The position numbers and the translations under genes are program-made. The notes below the pieces were generated by a model. It saw only the letters and a list, made by a program, of their open reading frames with translations. It did no database searches and was not told the DNA's origin. From Anaerobiospirillum succiniciproducens DSM 6400 (GTDB taxonomy: Bacteria > Pseudomonadota > Gammaproteobacteria > Enterobacterales > Succinivibrionaceae): a DNA stretch of 64,000 bases. The DNA is taken from the NCBI RefSeq assembly GCF_000482845.1, contig NZ_AXWV01000019.1, positions 1-64,000 of the forward strand. Direction: 5' to 3'. Shown piece by piece: positions 29,896 through 39,602 of this stretch (its first letter is position 1; each line of letters opens with the position of its first letter).

Positions 29896-30443
29896 TGTCA
29901 AAAGTCCGTCTGTAATCAAAAAACCATGATTTAATGGCTCTATGCAAGGATTTTGCCACGCATACGGTGCCTCATATAGCTGATAAATATCGCATTGAAA
30001 ATGCAGCTAGAGATATGTGGCTCTATCCAAGATAGAAAAGAAAAAAGCATCTTGAGCAGGTCAAAACAATATCCTTATCAAGAGAGCTTTTCTAGGTATG
30101 GTCATACGCTCAAACAGTGCTAAGACAATAACTTAAAGCACTTTTGAGCATGCAGCAAACAATTTACGGCGGTCATTATAACCGCATAACCTGACTAAAC
30201 AAAGAAACTAAGCGACATTGCATTACTTGGGTGAAACTATGTGAATAGCGCCACACCAAAACTGCATTGCCCACATAATTTAGCACTTTTTTACTTACAT
30301 GCGTGAAACAAAAGCATGTACAAAAGGCACTATCCAAACTCAAGCTACACCCATCAAGCAGCAAACAGGCAACAGCAATACGCCATTACCGCCATCCTAC
30401 GTTCATTGCAGATATTATGGAAAGAGGCTGCGCTAATACCAAC
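29896..30443. other. Spacer between the DnaC-like gene and flhA
   Basis: About 520-550 bp; no supported gene, terminator or promoter. Confidence 0.45.
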
Positions 30444-32792
30444 CTATGGCAGATATGAGCCATTAAAGCGGATATATGGACGGCGGCTGCGACCAAATAA
30501 GCAAGTAGCGGTTACTGAAAAGCTCTTAATGCCCTCATAGCATAAATCACCAATGGCCTTGTGAATGGACTGCAAATTAACTGCAGTGGTTATAACCATT
30601 GGCAATCCTTGTGAGCTACGACGACGTAATAACTCGTTAAAGATCTTCTGAGCAAAAGGATCTAAGGCACTGTTGTCAGAGCACAGACCATCTAGAATCA
30701 ATAAGTCCGTATTGCAAAAAGCATTGAAGCGGCGATTTCGCTCATTTTTGTCTTCAAAGCTTTCATTATTTGAATAAAACCAAGTTTTCTTGATGTCATC
30801 AAAGGTGGTGAGCATGCTCAAAGGCACATCAGGATGGCGGCCAATTTCTGTCTTGCTATGGGTACGCAGCTGCATAAACTTGTTACCAATAGCATGACAA
30901 AGACAGGTCTTACCTGTACCCATATCACCAAAGACTAAGAGCATTTGTGGGGTAACCTGAGGATAAATATTGCTAATAAAGCGCAGTGATAAGGTAAAGG
31001 CATCATTGTTGAACTTATCACGATTTAAAGTCGCAAAGTTATACTTAGAATCGACATTACCAGAGCGCTTCATATCCTTAACGAAACGACGGTAGTAGTC
31101 TTCTTTGCGCTTTCTTACCTCAGCTGCTACCTCAATGGTTTCACGACGACGCATAAGCTCAGCATCACCAGGTCTAACTTCAATATCATCGATATTGATA
31201 CCAGTGTGCTGTTCAATCTTGCGCAGCAGCATCTCAATTGGAGAGCGTGGACGGGATGAGCTATGAGTTGTAGCATCCTCATCTTGGGTAACTGTCTGTC
31301 TTAAATCCTGCACAAAGCCACTATCTTGTGCCGGCACTGCACTTTCACTAGTGTCCTTGCTAGTAGCTTCTGAAGTGCCAAAGTCATCATACTCATCATC
31401 TGGGTAATCAGGAGTATCAGGATCAGCAAGCAACATCTGGAAGCGAATCTTAAGCTCCATCTCCAAATGCTCAAAGCGTGCACGCTGTGCTTGCAGCCTT
31501 TCAATCAGTGCAGCCTGTTGAGGACTCATACCAGGACGAACGGATGGGATTCGATAGAGCTTAGGAACGAGATCATCATAAGGCGTAGTGGTTTGCTCCA
31601 CAGCAAGACGTGCACCTTCATAGGTTCTTGAAAACGCCATAGCCTTGGCTGCAGGATCATTAACATTTGCCATCTGCTGCGTATTGCCATTAAACACTAT
31701 CTTGGAGCTCTCTCTTTCAAGCGGGACACTCTTAGTGTTTTGGCCATTTGACTGCATGGCAATGGTACGTAACTCATCAGAATAACCTGCAGCATTCGCA
31801 TCAGCTTTAGCAGTTGCTGCAGCATATGCCATTGTCTGAGTATAAGACTGACTCATGGCCTCATCCGAAGCTACATTAGCTGCTCTAGCAGATCCTGCAC
31901 TAGAGCTTGCATTAGAGCCACCAGCCACAACACTGCCCATATCCGGACCACCCGTATTCTTAGATGCCTGTTCAAAGCCGCCAGCATAAGCAGCCACAGG
32001 TGTCATAGGAATATTGGCTCTAGCTTCATAAGACTCTGGAGCTAACTTAAGCTTCTCTTGCGGAGTACCGATTGGCTCATCAATGTTTGAGCCTTTGTTA
32101 TCAGCGCCCGCCCAACCATTAGCACCACCAGCGCCAGTTACCTGGCCTTGACCAAACTGACCGCCCTGTCCTTGACCAAATTGTCCTGGCTGCATCTGGC
32201 CTGGACCAAACTGACCGCCCTGTCCTTGGCCAAATTGACCAGGCTGCATCTGGCCTTGACCAAACTGACCAGGCTGCATCTGTCCTTGGCCAAATTGTCC
32301 TGGCTGCATCTGACCTTGACCAAACTGACCGCCCTGTCCTTGACCAGGCTGCAACTGTCCTTGAGCAAATTGTCCTGGCTGCATCTGACCTTGACCTTGG
32401 CCATACTGATTTTGCTGAGGCTGAGTGAACTGCCCTGGTGATCTTTGAGCAAACTGACCTTGCTGACCGTACTGATTACCTTTGGCTTGCTGATACTGTG
32501 CTTGCTGCATCGCTGCATTGGCATTGGCATTTAGATTTGCAGCGGTACTGGCGTTTGGAGACATTGCACCTTGTGCATAAGAAAAATCATCCTGTACGCC
32601 TGGAGCCATGATTAAGGATGGGCCAAGCGGGCCAGTAGATATTGGAGCGGCATTAGGCATTGCAGATGGTATTGCTTGCTGATGCGGCGCTTGGCCTACA
32701 TTGGCATTATCGATCTGACTAGTGCGCTCAACAATCTGTGGGGTAGCATTGGTGTCAACAAAAGATCCTGATGGTTTGTTGTTATAAGACAT
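30444..32792 (-). CDS. DnaC-like AAA+ ATPase with long Gln/Gly-rich N-terminal region
   Basis: The C-terminal 180 residues resemble DnaC/IstB-type helicase-loader ATPases: Walker A GDMGTGKTCLCHAIGNKF at about 622-640, a Walker B-like TDLLILDGL, and an IFNELLRRRSSQGLPMVITT segment typical of the family. The first 600 of 782 residues are unlike any DnaC. They include a tract of near-repeats GQFGQGQMQP (about 125-215), long Ala/Asn/Gln-rich stretches, and a helical charged section (about 410-600). Whether it loads replicative helicase is unknown; the N-terminal DnaB-binding region of DnaC is not recognisable. It lies 365 bp downstream of the J-like gene and upstream of flhA, on the same strand as both. 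Confidence 0.7.
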   Translation of the reverse strand: MSYNNKPSGSFVDTNATPQIVERTSQIDNANVGQAPHQQAIPSAMPNAAPISTGPLGPSLIMAPGVQDDFSYAQGAMSPNASTAANLNANANAAMQQAQYQQAKGNQYGQQGQFAQRSPGQFTQPQQNQYGQGQGQMQPGQFAQGQLQPGQGQGGQFGQGQMQPGQFGQGQMQPGQFGQGQMQPGQFGQGQGGQFGPGQMQPGQFGQGQGGQFGQGQVTGAGGANGWAGADNKGSNIDEPIGTPQEKLKLAPESYEARANIPMTPVAAYAGGFEQASKNTGGPDMGSVVAGGSNASSSAGSARAANVASDEAMSQSYTQTMAYAAATAKADANAAGYSDELRTIAMQSNGQNTKSVPLERESSKIVFNGNTQQMANVNDPAAKAMAFSRTYEGARLAVEQTTTPYDDLVPKLYRIPSVRPGMSPQQAALIERLQAQRARFEHLEMELKIRFQMLLADPDTPDYPDDEYDDFGTSEATSKDTSESAVPAQDSGFVQDLRQTVTQDEDATTHSSSRPRSPIEMLLRKIEQHTGINIDDIEVRPGDAELMRRRETIEVAAEVRKRKEDYYRRFVKDMKRSGNVDSKYNFATLNRDKFNNDAFTLSLRFISNIYPQVTPQMLLVFGDMGTGKTCLCHAIGNKFMQLRTHSKTEIGRHPDVPLSMLTTFDDIKKTWFYSNNESFEDKNERNRRFNAFCNTDLLILDGLCSDNSALDPFAQKIFNELLRRRSSQGLPMVITTAVNLQSIHKAIGDLCYEGIKSFSVTATCLFGRSRRPYIRFNGSYLP
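32135..32425 (-). repeat. Gln/Gly-rich in-frame repeats in the DnaC-like gene
   Basis: Imperfect tandem units coding GQFGQGQMQP and GQFGQGQG, about nine in all, built from CTGGCTGCATCTG and CTTGACCAAA blocks. Copy number is likely to vary between strains. Confidence 0.85.
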
Positions 32793-33053
32793 TCTCTACC
32801 CCCACTTCAGCTCGTATAGCCTCTAGAGTTATAACAGTTGCCAAGCACTAGGCCTATTCATTAGACCAATACTATTAATGCACTCTTAGATCATATCATT
32901 TGGCATCAAGCAGACCAAACTAAGCGCTACGATGCTACTTATCTAGAGCCGCTTTGATTAACCTAGACTCTACGATGCTGCTCATCTAGAGGCGCTTTGA
33001 TTAATCTAGATTCTAAGATCGCTTGCTTTATTGATGAGCAGTAAAGACAGCAA

Positions 33054-33083
33054 GGGCGTCAGCCTTGATGAAGGATGACGCCC
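33054..33083. repeat. GGGCGTCA hairpin, copy 1
   Basis: GGGCGTCA/TGACGCCC, 14-base loop containing CCTTGATGAAGG, which can extend the stem. Preceded by GACAGCAAG, as in the 54-bp repeat near 1610. Located 75-105 bp past the J-like stop on the minus strand. Confidence 0.8.
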
Positions 33084-33099
33084 GTGTCTAGTATTGCAT

Positions 33100-33127
33100 G
33101 GCGTCAGCCTTTAATAAGAGTGACGCC
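33100..33127. repeat. GGCGTCA hairpin, copy 2
   Basis: GGCGTCA/TGACGCC with 14-base loop; a near copy of the neighbouring hairpin. No T-run on minus, so a terminator role is uncertain. Confidence 0.75.
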
Positions 33128-33157
33128 CATGATCAATGAATATTAGTTGCTTTAGTA

Positions 33158-35008
33158 CTAATGCATCAGCGCATTAATATAAACAGCTGCTGCAGCCAGA
33201 ATGATTAAGGCCACGCCAGCTACTAAGGTCTTGAAACTTACTGGAGGAGGTAGACGGTCTACCTGACGCAATGTAATCTCAACTAAGGTCTGAGTGCTTG
33301 GAGATGTATTGTAGTACTTAAAGCTGTTAAGGATTTCCTTAAAGCGATTGCGCTGACGTGCTAGCTTACGCTTGAAGAAAGAGCTACGACGCTTTTGCAC
33401 TGCAATAATCTTGCGGCGCTCTTCAGCTTGGCGCTTCTTCTCTTCACGTGAAAGCTTTACCTTGGCACTCTTTTGTACACCATCAGCTTGCATCTGTACT
33501 TGAGGAGGATTCTGATTGGTCTGTTCAGGAGCAGGGGCCGTATCTTCAACCTTACCAAAGCTCTGACCAAAGGAGCCAAACTTGCTCTCATCAATCTTAA
33601 ACTCTTGCTCAACTGCTGGCTTAACCTTGATACGGTATGGATGACGTAGAGCTATGTTTACTAATACGAGCATAAAGCTAACGTTGTAACGAACTGCCAT
33701 ATCCTGTAAATGCAAGGAGCAGTCAACATACGCGCCCTTTAAGCCTAAGGTACGATTAAAGGCATCTATGACCTTGTACACTGAGCGATTAAAGGCATAG
33801 AAGTTATCTATAAGCTGCTTATCATCAGACAGAAGATAGTACTTCTCAAAGTTTTGCGCAATCTGATAGTAGTAAGGCAGTGCATCTTCAATACGACGCA
33901 GTGAGTTAATGAAGTAGTCAATATCATCACTCTTCATTCTAAAATACAGACGCTCAATCTTAGCAATAATGCTTCTGAGCTTTTGTACTAACTCACTTGA
34001 GTACATGCGACCAAACTCAGTTGCATATAAATGGAATGCATAGTGAGTGATGGAAGCAAGGTTATAGACATAGTCTAAATATAAAGCACGCTCACGAGCC
34101 TCATAACAACGCTGACGGAAAGCCTCCATTAAAGAGTTGTTTACGGCTAAAAAGCGTGAGATCTCATCAATGATGTAGTTAGCTGCAGGATTTGGATTAA
34201 GCTCTACCTCAGTAAAGTCATCATCCATACCATACTCACGGTTAATTGCAGCAATGCGGTCGATAAGATCATTGAGCGCCTCATTTAAGTGGCGATCAAA
34301 GCTACCTGCTTGCTTCTTTAAGCTCAGATTATTGATGATGGTACTACGGGTTAGTCCTGTGTCAGTGTTTTGTAACTTAGTACGACTTTGCTGAGCTTCC
34401 TTGTTTAAAACACCGTGACCAGCGCCTACAAAAGCTCTTGAGTCAAGATTGTCCTCGTTTTCGAGCTTCTCTTTTTCTTGGTTAAGGACGTCAAGCACTT
34501 TAGCAAGTAAGAACGCGCCTTTAACCTTAAACTTGTCACCAATGACTACTTGCACAAAGGCCTGTGTCATTTCCTCATCTTGCAGGCAACGACTGTATAA
34601 AGTTGCTGCATCATCAAAACGATCTTCCATCAAGGCAAGAACAGCTAAATTGATGTATGAAGAGAAGTTCTGACGGCTTTGCAGAATCTTGACCGCCTTT
34701 TCACGTTCTTTGCGTGATAAATAGTACAGAGCAGCCTTATCGGCTTTGTCAGTAACTACAAACCAGAACATGGCATGGTACATACGACCACGAGCAGACA
34801 TGAGCTTACTCTTAGCTTGCTCAAGACGGCGTGGTGTTCTTAGCGGAGCCTTCAAGTAAGAAGTGATATCTTGCTCCAGCACCACCTCATTGCCTTTTAA
34901 AGACTCTTCCATCATCCGCTTGTAGTTTGCAGACAGGGCTTTGGCCTGAGCCTGTACGCCTAGTCCTAAAACTCGGTACGGATTATCGAGTACCAATGAC
35001 AACGCCAT
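33158..35008 (-). CDS. Tail-anchored protein with degenerate J-like N-terminus, function unknown
   Basis: A 616-residue protein I do not recognise as a named family. The N-terminus (LDNPYRVLGL... ANYKRM) has the look of the start of a J domain, but there is no HPD tripeptide, so DnaK stimulation is unlikely. A helical, repeat-like middle (about 100-430; TPR-like segments such as ALMEDRFDDAATLYSRCLQD) follows, then a Gln/Pro-rich linker and a very basic stretch (KKRQAEERRK, SFFKRKLARQRNRFK at about 520-565). One membrane segment lies at the extreme C-terminus (LVAGVALIILAAAAVYI, about 593-612). It should face the cytoplasm, held by that tail anchor. AGGA precedes the ATG. It probably forms a unit with the DnaC-like ATPase downstream. 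Confidence 0.65.
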   Translation of the reverse strand: MALSLVLDNPYRVLGLGVQAQAKALSANYKRMMEESLKGNEVVLEQDITSYLKAPLRTPRRLEQAKSKLMSARGRMYHAMFWFVVTDKADKAALYYLSRKEREKAVKILQSRQNFSSYINLAVLALMEDRFDDAATLYSRCLQDEEMTQAFVQVVIGDKFKVKGAFLLAKVLDVLNQEKEKLENEDNLDSRAFVGAGHGVLNKEAQQSRTKLQNTDTGLTRSTIINNLSLKKQAGSFDRHLNEALNDLIDRIAAINREYGMDDDFTEVELNPNPAANYIIDEISRFLAVNNSLMEAFRQRCYEARERALYLDYVYNLASITHYAFHLYATEFGRMYSSELVQKLRSIIAKIERLYFRMKSDDIDYFINSLRRIEDALPYYYQIAQNFEKYYLLSDDKQLIDNFYAFNRSVYKVIDAFNRTLGLKGAYVDCSLHLQDMAVRYNVSFMLVLVNIALRHPYRIKVKPAVEQEFKIDESKFGSFGQSFGKVEDTAPAPEQTNQNPPQVQMQADGVQKSAKVKLSREEKKRQAEERRKIIAVQKRRSSFFKRKLARQRNRFKEILNSFKYYNTSPSTQTLVEITLRQVDRLPPPVSFKTLVAGVALIILAAAAVYINALMH

Positions 35009-35367
35009 ACTTACAATCCTGTTGTATTACTAACTTAACCTTGCATTAGACAAGCAAGAACCATCACTATACAAGTATAGATTAGACCGTTCTTTGACTA
35101 TATCTAAAGCAAAACGCCATATATTTAAGCACAAGGCAGGATGTCAAAACAACTAAACTTATTTCCTCACTGATTTTGTAAAGCACGCAAGCTAAGGCTA
35201 GACACCATGAACATGCACCTTTTCTTGGCAATTACATTGTTGAGAATCTAAAGGTCATGCTATGAGTCGAAGTTGCTCTTTTGTCATTTGCTACAATGAA
35301 GAAGCAAAAGTCACAGAACACTTTTCTAACAGGCAAATCAACGTGCTGTATGCATCAAGGAGTACTT
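35009..35367. other. Divergent intergenic region
   Basis: 359 bp between the divergently transcribed J-like gene and the RpiB-like gene; promoters for both are expected here. No individual site is clear. Confidence 0.45.
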
Positions 35368-36000
35368 ATGAAGATCGGTCTTATCATGGAAAACTCTCAG
35401 GCAGCTAAGAATGCTCTGGTATACGAAGAGCTATCAAACGTTGCCAAGGCTAATGGTCATGAGGTTATCAATTTTGGCATGTACTCAAGCGAGGACAAAC
35501 GTTGCTTAACCTACGTTATGAACGGTCTTTTAAGTGCCTTAGTTTTAAATTGCAAGGTTGTAGACTTTGTAGTAACTGGATGTGGTACGGGTGAAGGTGC
35601 CTGCCTTGCTTGCAATGCATTCCCTGGCGTGCAATGCGGTCATGTGACTAATCCAGTTGATGCCTATCTGTTCACCCAAGTTAACGGCGGTAATGCTATT
35701 GCCCTACCTTATGCACAAAACTTCGGTTGGGGTGGTGAGCTTAACTTACGCTATACCTTTGAAAAGCTCTTTGTGTCTCCATTTGGTGGCGGCTACCCTG
35801 TAGAGCGTCGCGAACCTGAGCAAAGAAATGCTCGCATCCTTACCGAGGTCAAGGCCATTACTCATCGCCCGCTCATTGATATTCTCAAAGATCTCGATCG
35901 TGATTTCGTCAAAACCACCATCGACGATCCAAAGTTTGCTGAGCTCTTCTATCCAAATTGTGCTGATGATGAGATCGCCGCGTTCTTAAAGAGCCTATAG
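35368..36000 (+). CDS. RpiB/LacA/LacB-family sugar-phosphate isomerase
   Basis: A 210-residue cytoplasmic protein of the RpiB/LacAB fold, members of which interconvert aldose and ketose phosphates such as ribose 5-phosphate. Visible family features are the MKIGLIMENSQAAKN start, the active-site region DFVVTGCGTGEGACLACNA followed by PGVQCG, and NGGNAIALP. It is longer than RpiB (about 150 residues), with a C-terminal extension of some 60 residues, matching a subfamily whose substrate is not established. AAGGAG lies 5 bases before the ATG at 35368; the open frame extends to 35281, but that start has no ribosome site. It is a single gene by position. Confidence 0.85.
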   Translation: MKIGLIMENSQAAKNALVYEELSNVAKANGHEVINFGMYSSEDKRCLTYVMNGLLSALVLNCKVVDFVVTGCGTGEGACLACNAFPGVQCGHVTNPVDAYLFTQVNGGNAIALPYAQNFGWGGELNLRYTFEKLFVSPFGGGYPVERREPEQRNARILTEVKAITHRPLIDILKDLDRDFVKTTIDDPKFAELFYPNCADDEIAAFLKSL

Positions 36001-36235
36001 CCACAAAACAAGGCACCACCTCTTGCAACTGATCTTCACTCCATGCAAAGAAAACTTAGTACCAATGACTTGGGGTGCTAATAAGACACTAATGCCATCA
36101 CAATGCACCTAGTGATTGTATTGACGCCATTAGCAAACCATGCGTGCGCACGATCAAGATCGCCTTGTTTATAAGGTTTATGCAAATCTACCTAGTCTAT
36201 ATGACACAAAATTTAAAAAATCTTTAACCAAAAGC

Positions 36236-36264
36236 TTGCCATAGTACGCTCTCGTGCATATAAT
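36236..36264 (+). promoter_or_regulatory. Sigma-70 promoter of tRNA-Val
   Basis: TTGCCA (36236-36241) and a perfect TATAAT (36259-36264) with a 17-bp spacer, 15 bp before the tRNA 5' end; a GC-rich block follows the -10, as in stable RNA promoters. Confidence 0.88.
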
Positions 36265-36279
36265 GAGCGCACTCACTGA

Positions 36280-36357
36280 GGATGCTTAGCTCAGTCTGGT
36301 TAGAGCATCTGCCTTACAAGCAGAGGGTCATAGGTTCGAGTCCTATAGCATCCACCA
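36280..36357 (+). tRNA. tRNA-Val (anticodon UAC)
   Basis: Cloverleaf with acceptor GGATGCT/AGCATCC, D-arm with TAGCTCAGTCTGGTTAGAGCA, anticodon stem TCTGC/GCAGA around loop CTTACAA (anticodon TAC at 36315-36317), the T-loop sequence GGTTCGAGTCC, discriminator A and an encoded CCA end (36355-36357). Confidence 0.97.
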
Positions 36358-36363
36358 TTACCA

Positions 36364-36384
36364 AGCCCGCTTTAGCGGGTTTTG
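36364..36384 (+). terminator. Terminator of tRNA-Val
   Basis: AGCCCGC-TTTA-GCGGGTT followed by TTGTTGTTT, seven bases after the CCA end. Confidence 0.88.
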
Positions 36385-36656
36385 TTGTTTCTGGGCCATG
36401 CAAAAAAAAAATTGCTACCCCATTTTGGCCATCAAATCGGCCCATGATAGAACAACACCTCATCTCTTTGCCTAAAGCAAGCGCATTATCTCTATAATGA
36501 TTGTGAAAAATGGCCATCCCTCTCTCTTAGCTAAGAGTTTCCAAAGCCAATCGCCCAACCTCCTTTCCTAATTGATTTAAGCCTAGCGTTCTTGCTAGTT
36601 TAATGTTCTCTGTTAAGGCTAAATTTACTTGGTGTTTTTTTCTATTGGCACATACA

Positions 36657-36693
36657 AAAACACCCCACAACCATAATAGCTGCAGGGTGTTTT
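36657..36693 (-). terminator. Terminator of pykA
   Basis: AAAACACCC/GGGTGTTTT 9-bp stem with a 19-base loop, A-run and T-run on either side, 48 bp beyond the pykA stop. Confidence 0.85.
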
Positions 36694-36740
36694 GTGTTTA
36701 GCGTAGTACTCGCCTTGAGCCCTTGTTGTGGCTTTTTAGC

Positions 36741-38183
36741 TTATTCTACGGTGATAACACGCATGGAGTCAGTGTGACCTGATGAGCCCATGGATACACC
36801 AAAGGCAATTACCATCTTATCACCTGACTTAACCTGACCCTTGTTGATCAGGAACTTCACAACTTCCTTAAGTAACTCGTCACGATCATTGTAGGCAAGG
36901 TTGTCAAAGAAGTATGGGGTTACACCACGGTACATACACATTCTGCGTACAGATGGCTCGTTACGGGAGAATGCATAAATTGGCAGACCAGAACGGTAAC
37001 GGGACATTAACAGAGGTAAGTGACCACTATCGGTAAAGGCAATCAGACCATGAATGCCCTCTAAGTGGTTAGCTGCAAACATGGAAGATACAGCGATGGT
37101 CTCTTCTGCGTTAGAGAACATTCTGTCAGCACGGTAGCCAGACTTCTGAACCTGAGACTCAGCACCTTTACATACCTCAGACATGGCACGTACGGTCTCA
37201 ATTGGATAATCACCCGCTGCAGTCTCAGCTGAGAGCATTACAGCATCGGTACCATCTAACACAGCGTTAGATACGTCCATAACCTCAGCACGAGTAGGCA
37301 TTGGGCTCTTAATCATGCTTTCCATCATCTGAGTTGCAGTGATAACAGCACGGTCTAAACCACGAGCAAAGTTGATGAGGCGCTTTTGTACAGACATCAG
37401 GTTAGCATCGCCGATTTCAACACCAAGATCACCACGAGCAACCATAACTACATCAGATGCCATTACTACATCACGCATAGCCTCTTCAGAAGCTACAGCC
37501 TCAGCACGCTCAACCTTAGCAACGATAGCTGCATTAGAGCCTGCCTCACGTAACAGACGACGGGCTTCTTCTAAGTCCTTACCGCAACGTGGGAAAGATA
37601 CAGCAATGTAATCAACTTCTAACTGAGCTGCATACTTGATGTCCTGCTTGTCCTTAGCAGTAAGAGCTGGAGCAGATAAACCACCGCCCTTCTTGTTGAT
37701 GCCCTTGTTGTTAGATAAAGGACCAGCCACAATTACAGTAGTAACAATGCGAGTCTCTTCTACCTTGGTAACAGCCAGCTGAATACGACCATCATCGAGT
37801 AATAACAGATCGCCAGGTTTAACGTCATTAGGAAGATCGCGATAAGTTAAACCTACGCTCTCCTGAGTACCCTCATCAAGATCTAAAGCAGCATCAAGAA
37901 CAAAAGTATCGCTTGGCTTTAAGAGGATTGGTCCATTCTTAAACTTACCGATACGGATCTTAGGACCCTGTAAGTCACCCATGATAGCTACTGGCATACC
38001 GAGGTCAGCAGAGGCCTTACGGATCATCTCAACGCGCTTTTGGTGATCCTCAAAAGTGCCGTGAGAGAAGTTCAGACGAACTACGTTAGCACCGGCGCGA
38101 ATAAGCTCCTCAATAACACCAGGACGATCGGTTGCAGGACCTAAGGTAGTTACAATCTTAGTTCTGCGTTTTACTGCTGACAT
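36741..38183 (-). CDS. pykA: Pyruvate kinase (PykA type)
   Basis: Catalyses phosphoenolpyruvate + ADP to pyruvate + ATP, the last step of glycolysis. The 480-residue product matches the PykA (type II) form over its length: [20 protein letters not shown] at the N-terminus, [48 protein letters not shown], the active-site segment [12 protein letters not shown], and [24 protein letters not shown] lies 7 bases before the ATG. It is monocistronic, facing the tRNA-Val terminator, with its own terminator. Confidence 0.97.
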   Translation of the reverse strand: MSAVKRRTKIVTTLGPATDRPGVIEELIRAGANVVRLNFSHGTFEDHQKRVEMIRKASADLGMPVAIMGDLQGPKIRIGKFKNGPILLKPSDTFVLDAALDLDEGTQESVGLTYRDLPNDVKPGDLLLLDDGRIQLAVTKVEETRIVTTVIVAGPLSNNKGINKKGGGLSAPALTAKDKQDIKYAAQLEVDYIAVSFPRCGKDLEEARRLLREAGSNAAIVAKVERAEAVASEEAMRDVVMASDVVMVARGDLGVEIGDANLMSVQKRLINFARGLDRAVITATQMMESMIKSPMPTRAEVMDVSNAVLDGTDAVMLSAETAAGDYPIETVRAMSEVCKGAESQVQKSGYRADRMFSNAEETIAVSSMFAANHLEGIHGLIAFTDSGHLPLLMSRYRSGLPIYAFSRNEPSVRRMCMYRGVTPYFFDNLAYNDRDELLKEVVKFLINKGQVKSGDKMVIAFGVSMGSSGHTDSMRVITVE

Positions 38184-38662
38184 ATGAAGATCCTCTTAAA
38201 TATCGGGTTGATGCCCTGCTTAAGCAACAAACAAATCAAATCTGCTAGCATGCATCGAAAAAGCCGACTATAGCTAGGTAAGGTAGCACCTTACCTTATC
38301 TGTAGTAGCAGGAAGTGTGTATCATCCAGTAATGAGTCTCAGCGTTGATAGAAAAAGTCTGCCCTTTATGGACTTACTTAGATACTTTTAGGCTCTAGTA
38401 CGCTGCGACCCGATAACTTTTCCATTTTAAGAGCGTTGCTAAACTATAGCAAGCACAAGCCTAACAAGCCTGACAGTCTTAGCAATGTCTAAAGGCTAAT
38501 GGTTATGAATTAACTTGTTGATAGCAACAAGCATCTGTCGCAAAAGCACTCAAAGAAAATGAAAGGCAATGACGTATAGTCTGTCAAGCGTATAAAGGCA
38601 ACTATAGTCGTATACCACAGTCTAAAGCTGGTAGTACTTGTTTTGGCAAACGGCCTTTGCAA
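38184..38662. other. Spacer between acetyltransferase gene and pykA
   Basis: About 480 bp; no gene, and no element clear enough to list. The pykA promoter is expected here. Confidence 0.45.
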
Positions 38663-39241
38663 CTAGCTTTGTGCATCGTCCACATATTTTAGAAACTTAG
38701 CAGGAACACCGCCTACGACTGTATTAGCTGCAACATCTTTTGTGACTACGGCACCTGCAGCAATGATCGCATTGTCACCAATAGTTACACCAGGCAAAAT
38801 GGTTACATGTGAACCTACCCAAACCTTTTTGCCAATATGGATTGCAGATGGATGATTATCTGCTCGACAATCTGGATTAAGATCATGGTTAATGGTGGCC
38901 ATCACCACGTTAGAGCCGATTAAACAGCCATCGCCAATATAGACGCCGCCATGATCTTGGAAATGACAGCCGCAATTGATAAAGACGTTTTCGCCTACAA
39001 AAATGTTCTTGCCGCACTCAGAATAAAAAGGTGGAAACAGTGTAAAGCTATCAGGTACTTTCTTACCAATTAGCTCAGAAAAGAGCGAGCGCACAGTAGC
39101 CTCATCATGATAGCCATTATTTATCTTAGCTGTGATCTTCATGGCCTCTTGAGCTAGCTTATGCATACACTGATGTAATGGCGAACCTGCTTTTGCAACT
39201 TCACCATTTCTCAAACTTTCTAAAGCCTCTTGTAAACCCAT
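38663..39241 (-). CDS. Hexapeptide-repeat sugar O-acetyltransferase (maltose/galactoside type)
   Basis: Member of the LacA/Maa/NodL left-handed beta-helix acetyltransferases, which move acetyl groups from acetyl-CoA to sugar hydroxyls. The 192-residue product has an N-terminal helical Mac domain, then [20 protein letters not shown], the catalytic His in ATINHDLNP, and hexapeptide turns ending in [19 protein letters not shown] and [13 protein letters not shown] precedes the ATG at 39241 by 6 bases, so this is chosen over the ATG at 39247. It is divergent from the ATP-grasp gene cluster, 360 bp away, and might act with it, though such enzymes are also commonly stand-alone. Confidence 0.88.
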   Translation of the reverse strand: MGLQEALESLRNGEVAKAGSPLHQCMHKLAQEAMKITAKINNGYHDEATVRSLFSELIGKKVPDSFTLFPPFYSECGKNIFVGENVFINCGCHFQDHGGVYIGDGCLIGSNVVMATINHDLNPDCRADNHPSAIHIGKKVWVGSHVTILPGVTIGDNAIIAAGAVVTKDVAANTVVGGVPAKFLKYVDDAQS

Positions 39242-39602
39242 ACACATCTCCTTAGTTCAAGTAGATCCAACATATTACAGATCTTAGTTATATATTGCAG
39301 TGCACAGTCTTTTAGATCGCTGCTGTGCTATTATGGTTGTTTTTCAAACATATGTGAGTAAGCTTTACATTGCTATTACATAGTGCTGTCCTCAAAGACA
39401 CTTGTTGTAGCGCACATAAGCTCATTCAGTTTATAAAATGATTACTGATTACGCTGCACCCTTGCGTCTATCGATCAACGATCCATATAACTACTCAAGC
39501 TACAGCTATTCAAACTGAAGACTTTTCAAAGAGCAAGCTCGTTCACTAGTAAGGAACTTAGCCACATTTATCACTTGTCTAGTTAAGTTGTTGTTTTGTT
39601 TT
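39242..39602. other. Divergent intergenic region
   Basis: 360 bp between the acetyltransferase gene and the first ATP-grasp gene; AT-rich, no supported element. Confidence 0.4.

Larger units (their letters stand above)
32793..33157. other. Spacer with two GGCGTCA hairpins
   Basis: Between the J-like gene and the DnaC-like gene. Contains two related hairpins (listed separately) and a duplicated ATCTAGA...CGCTTTGATTAA.CTAGA sequence at 32940-32975 and 32986-33012. No gene. Confidence 0.6.
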
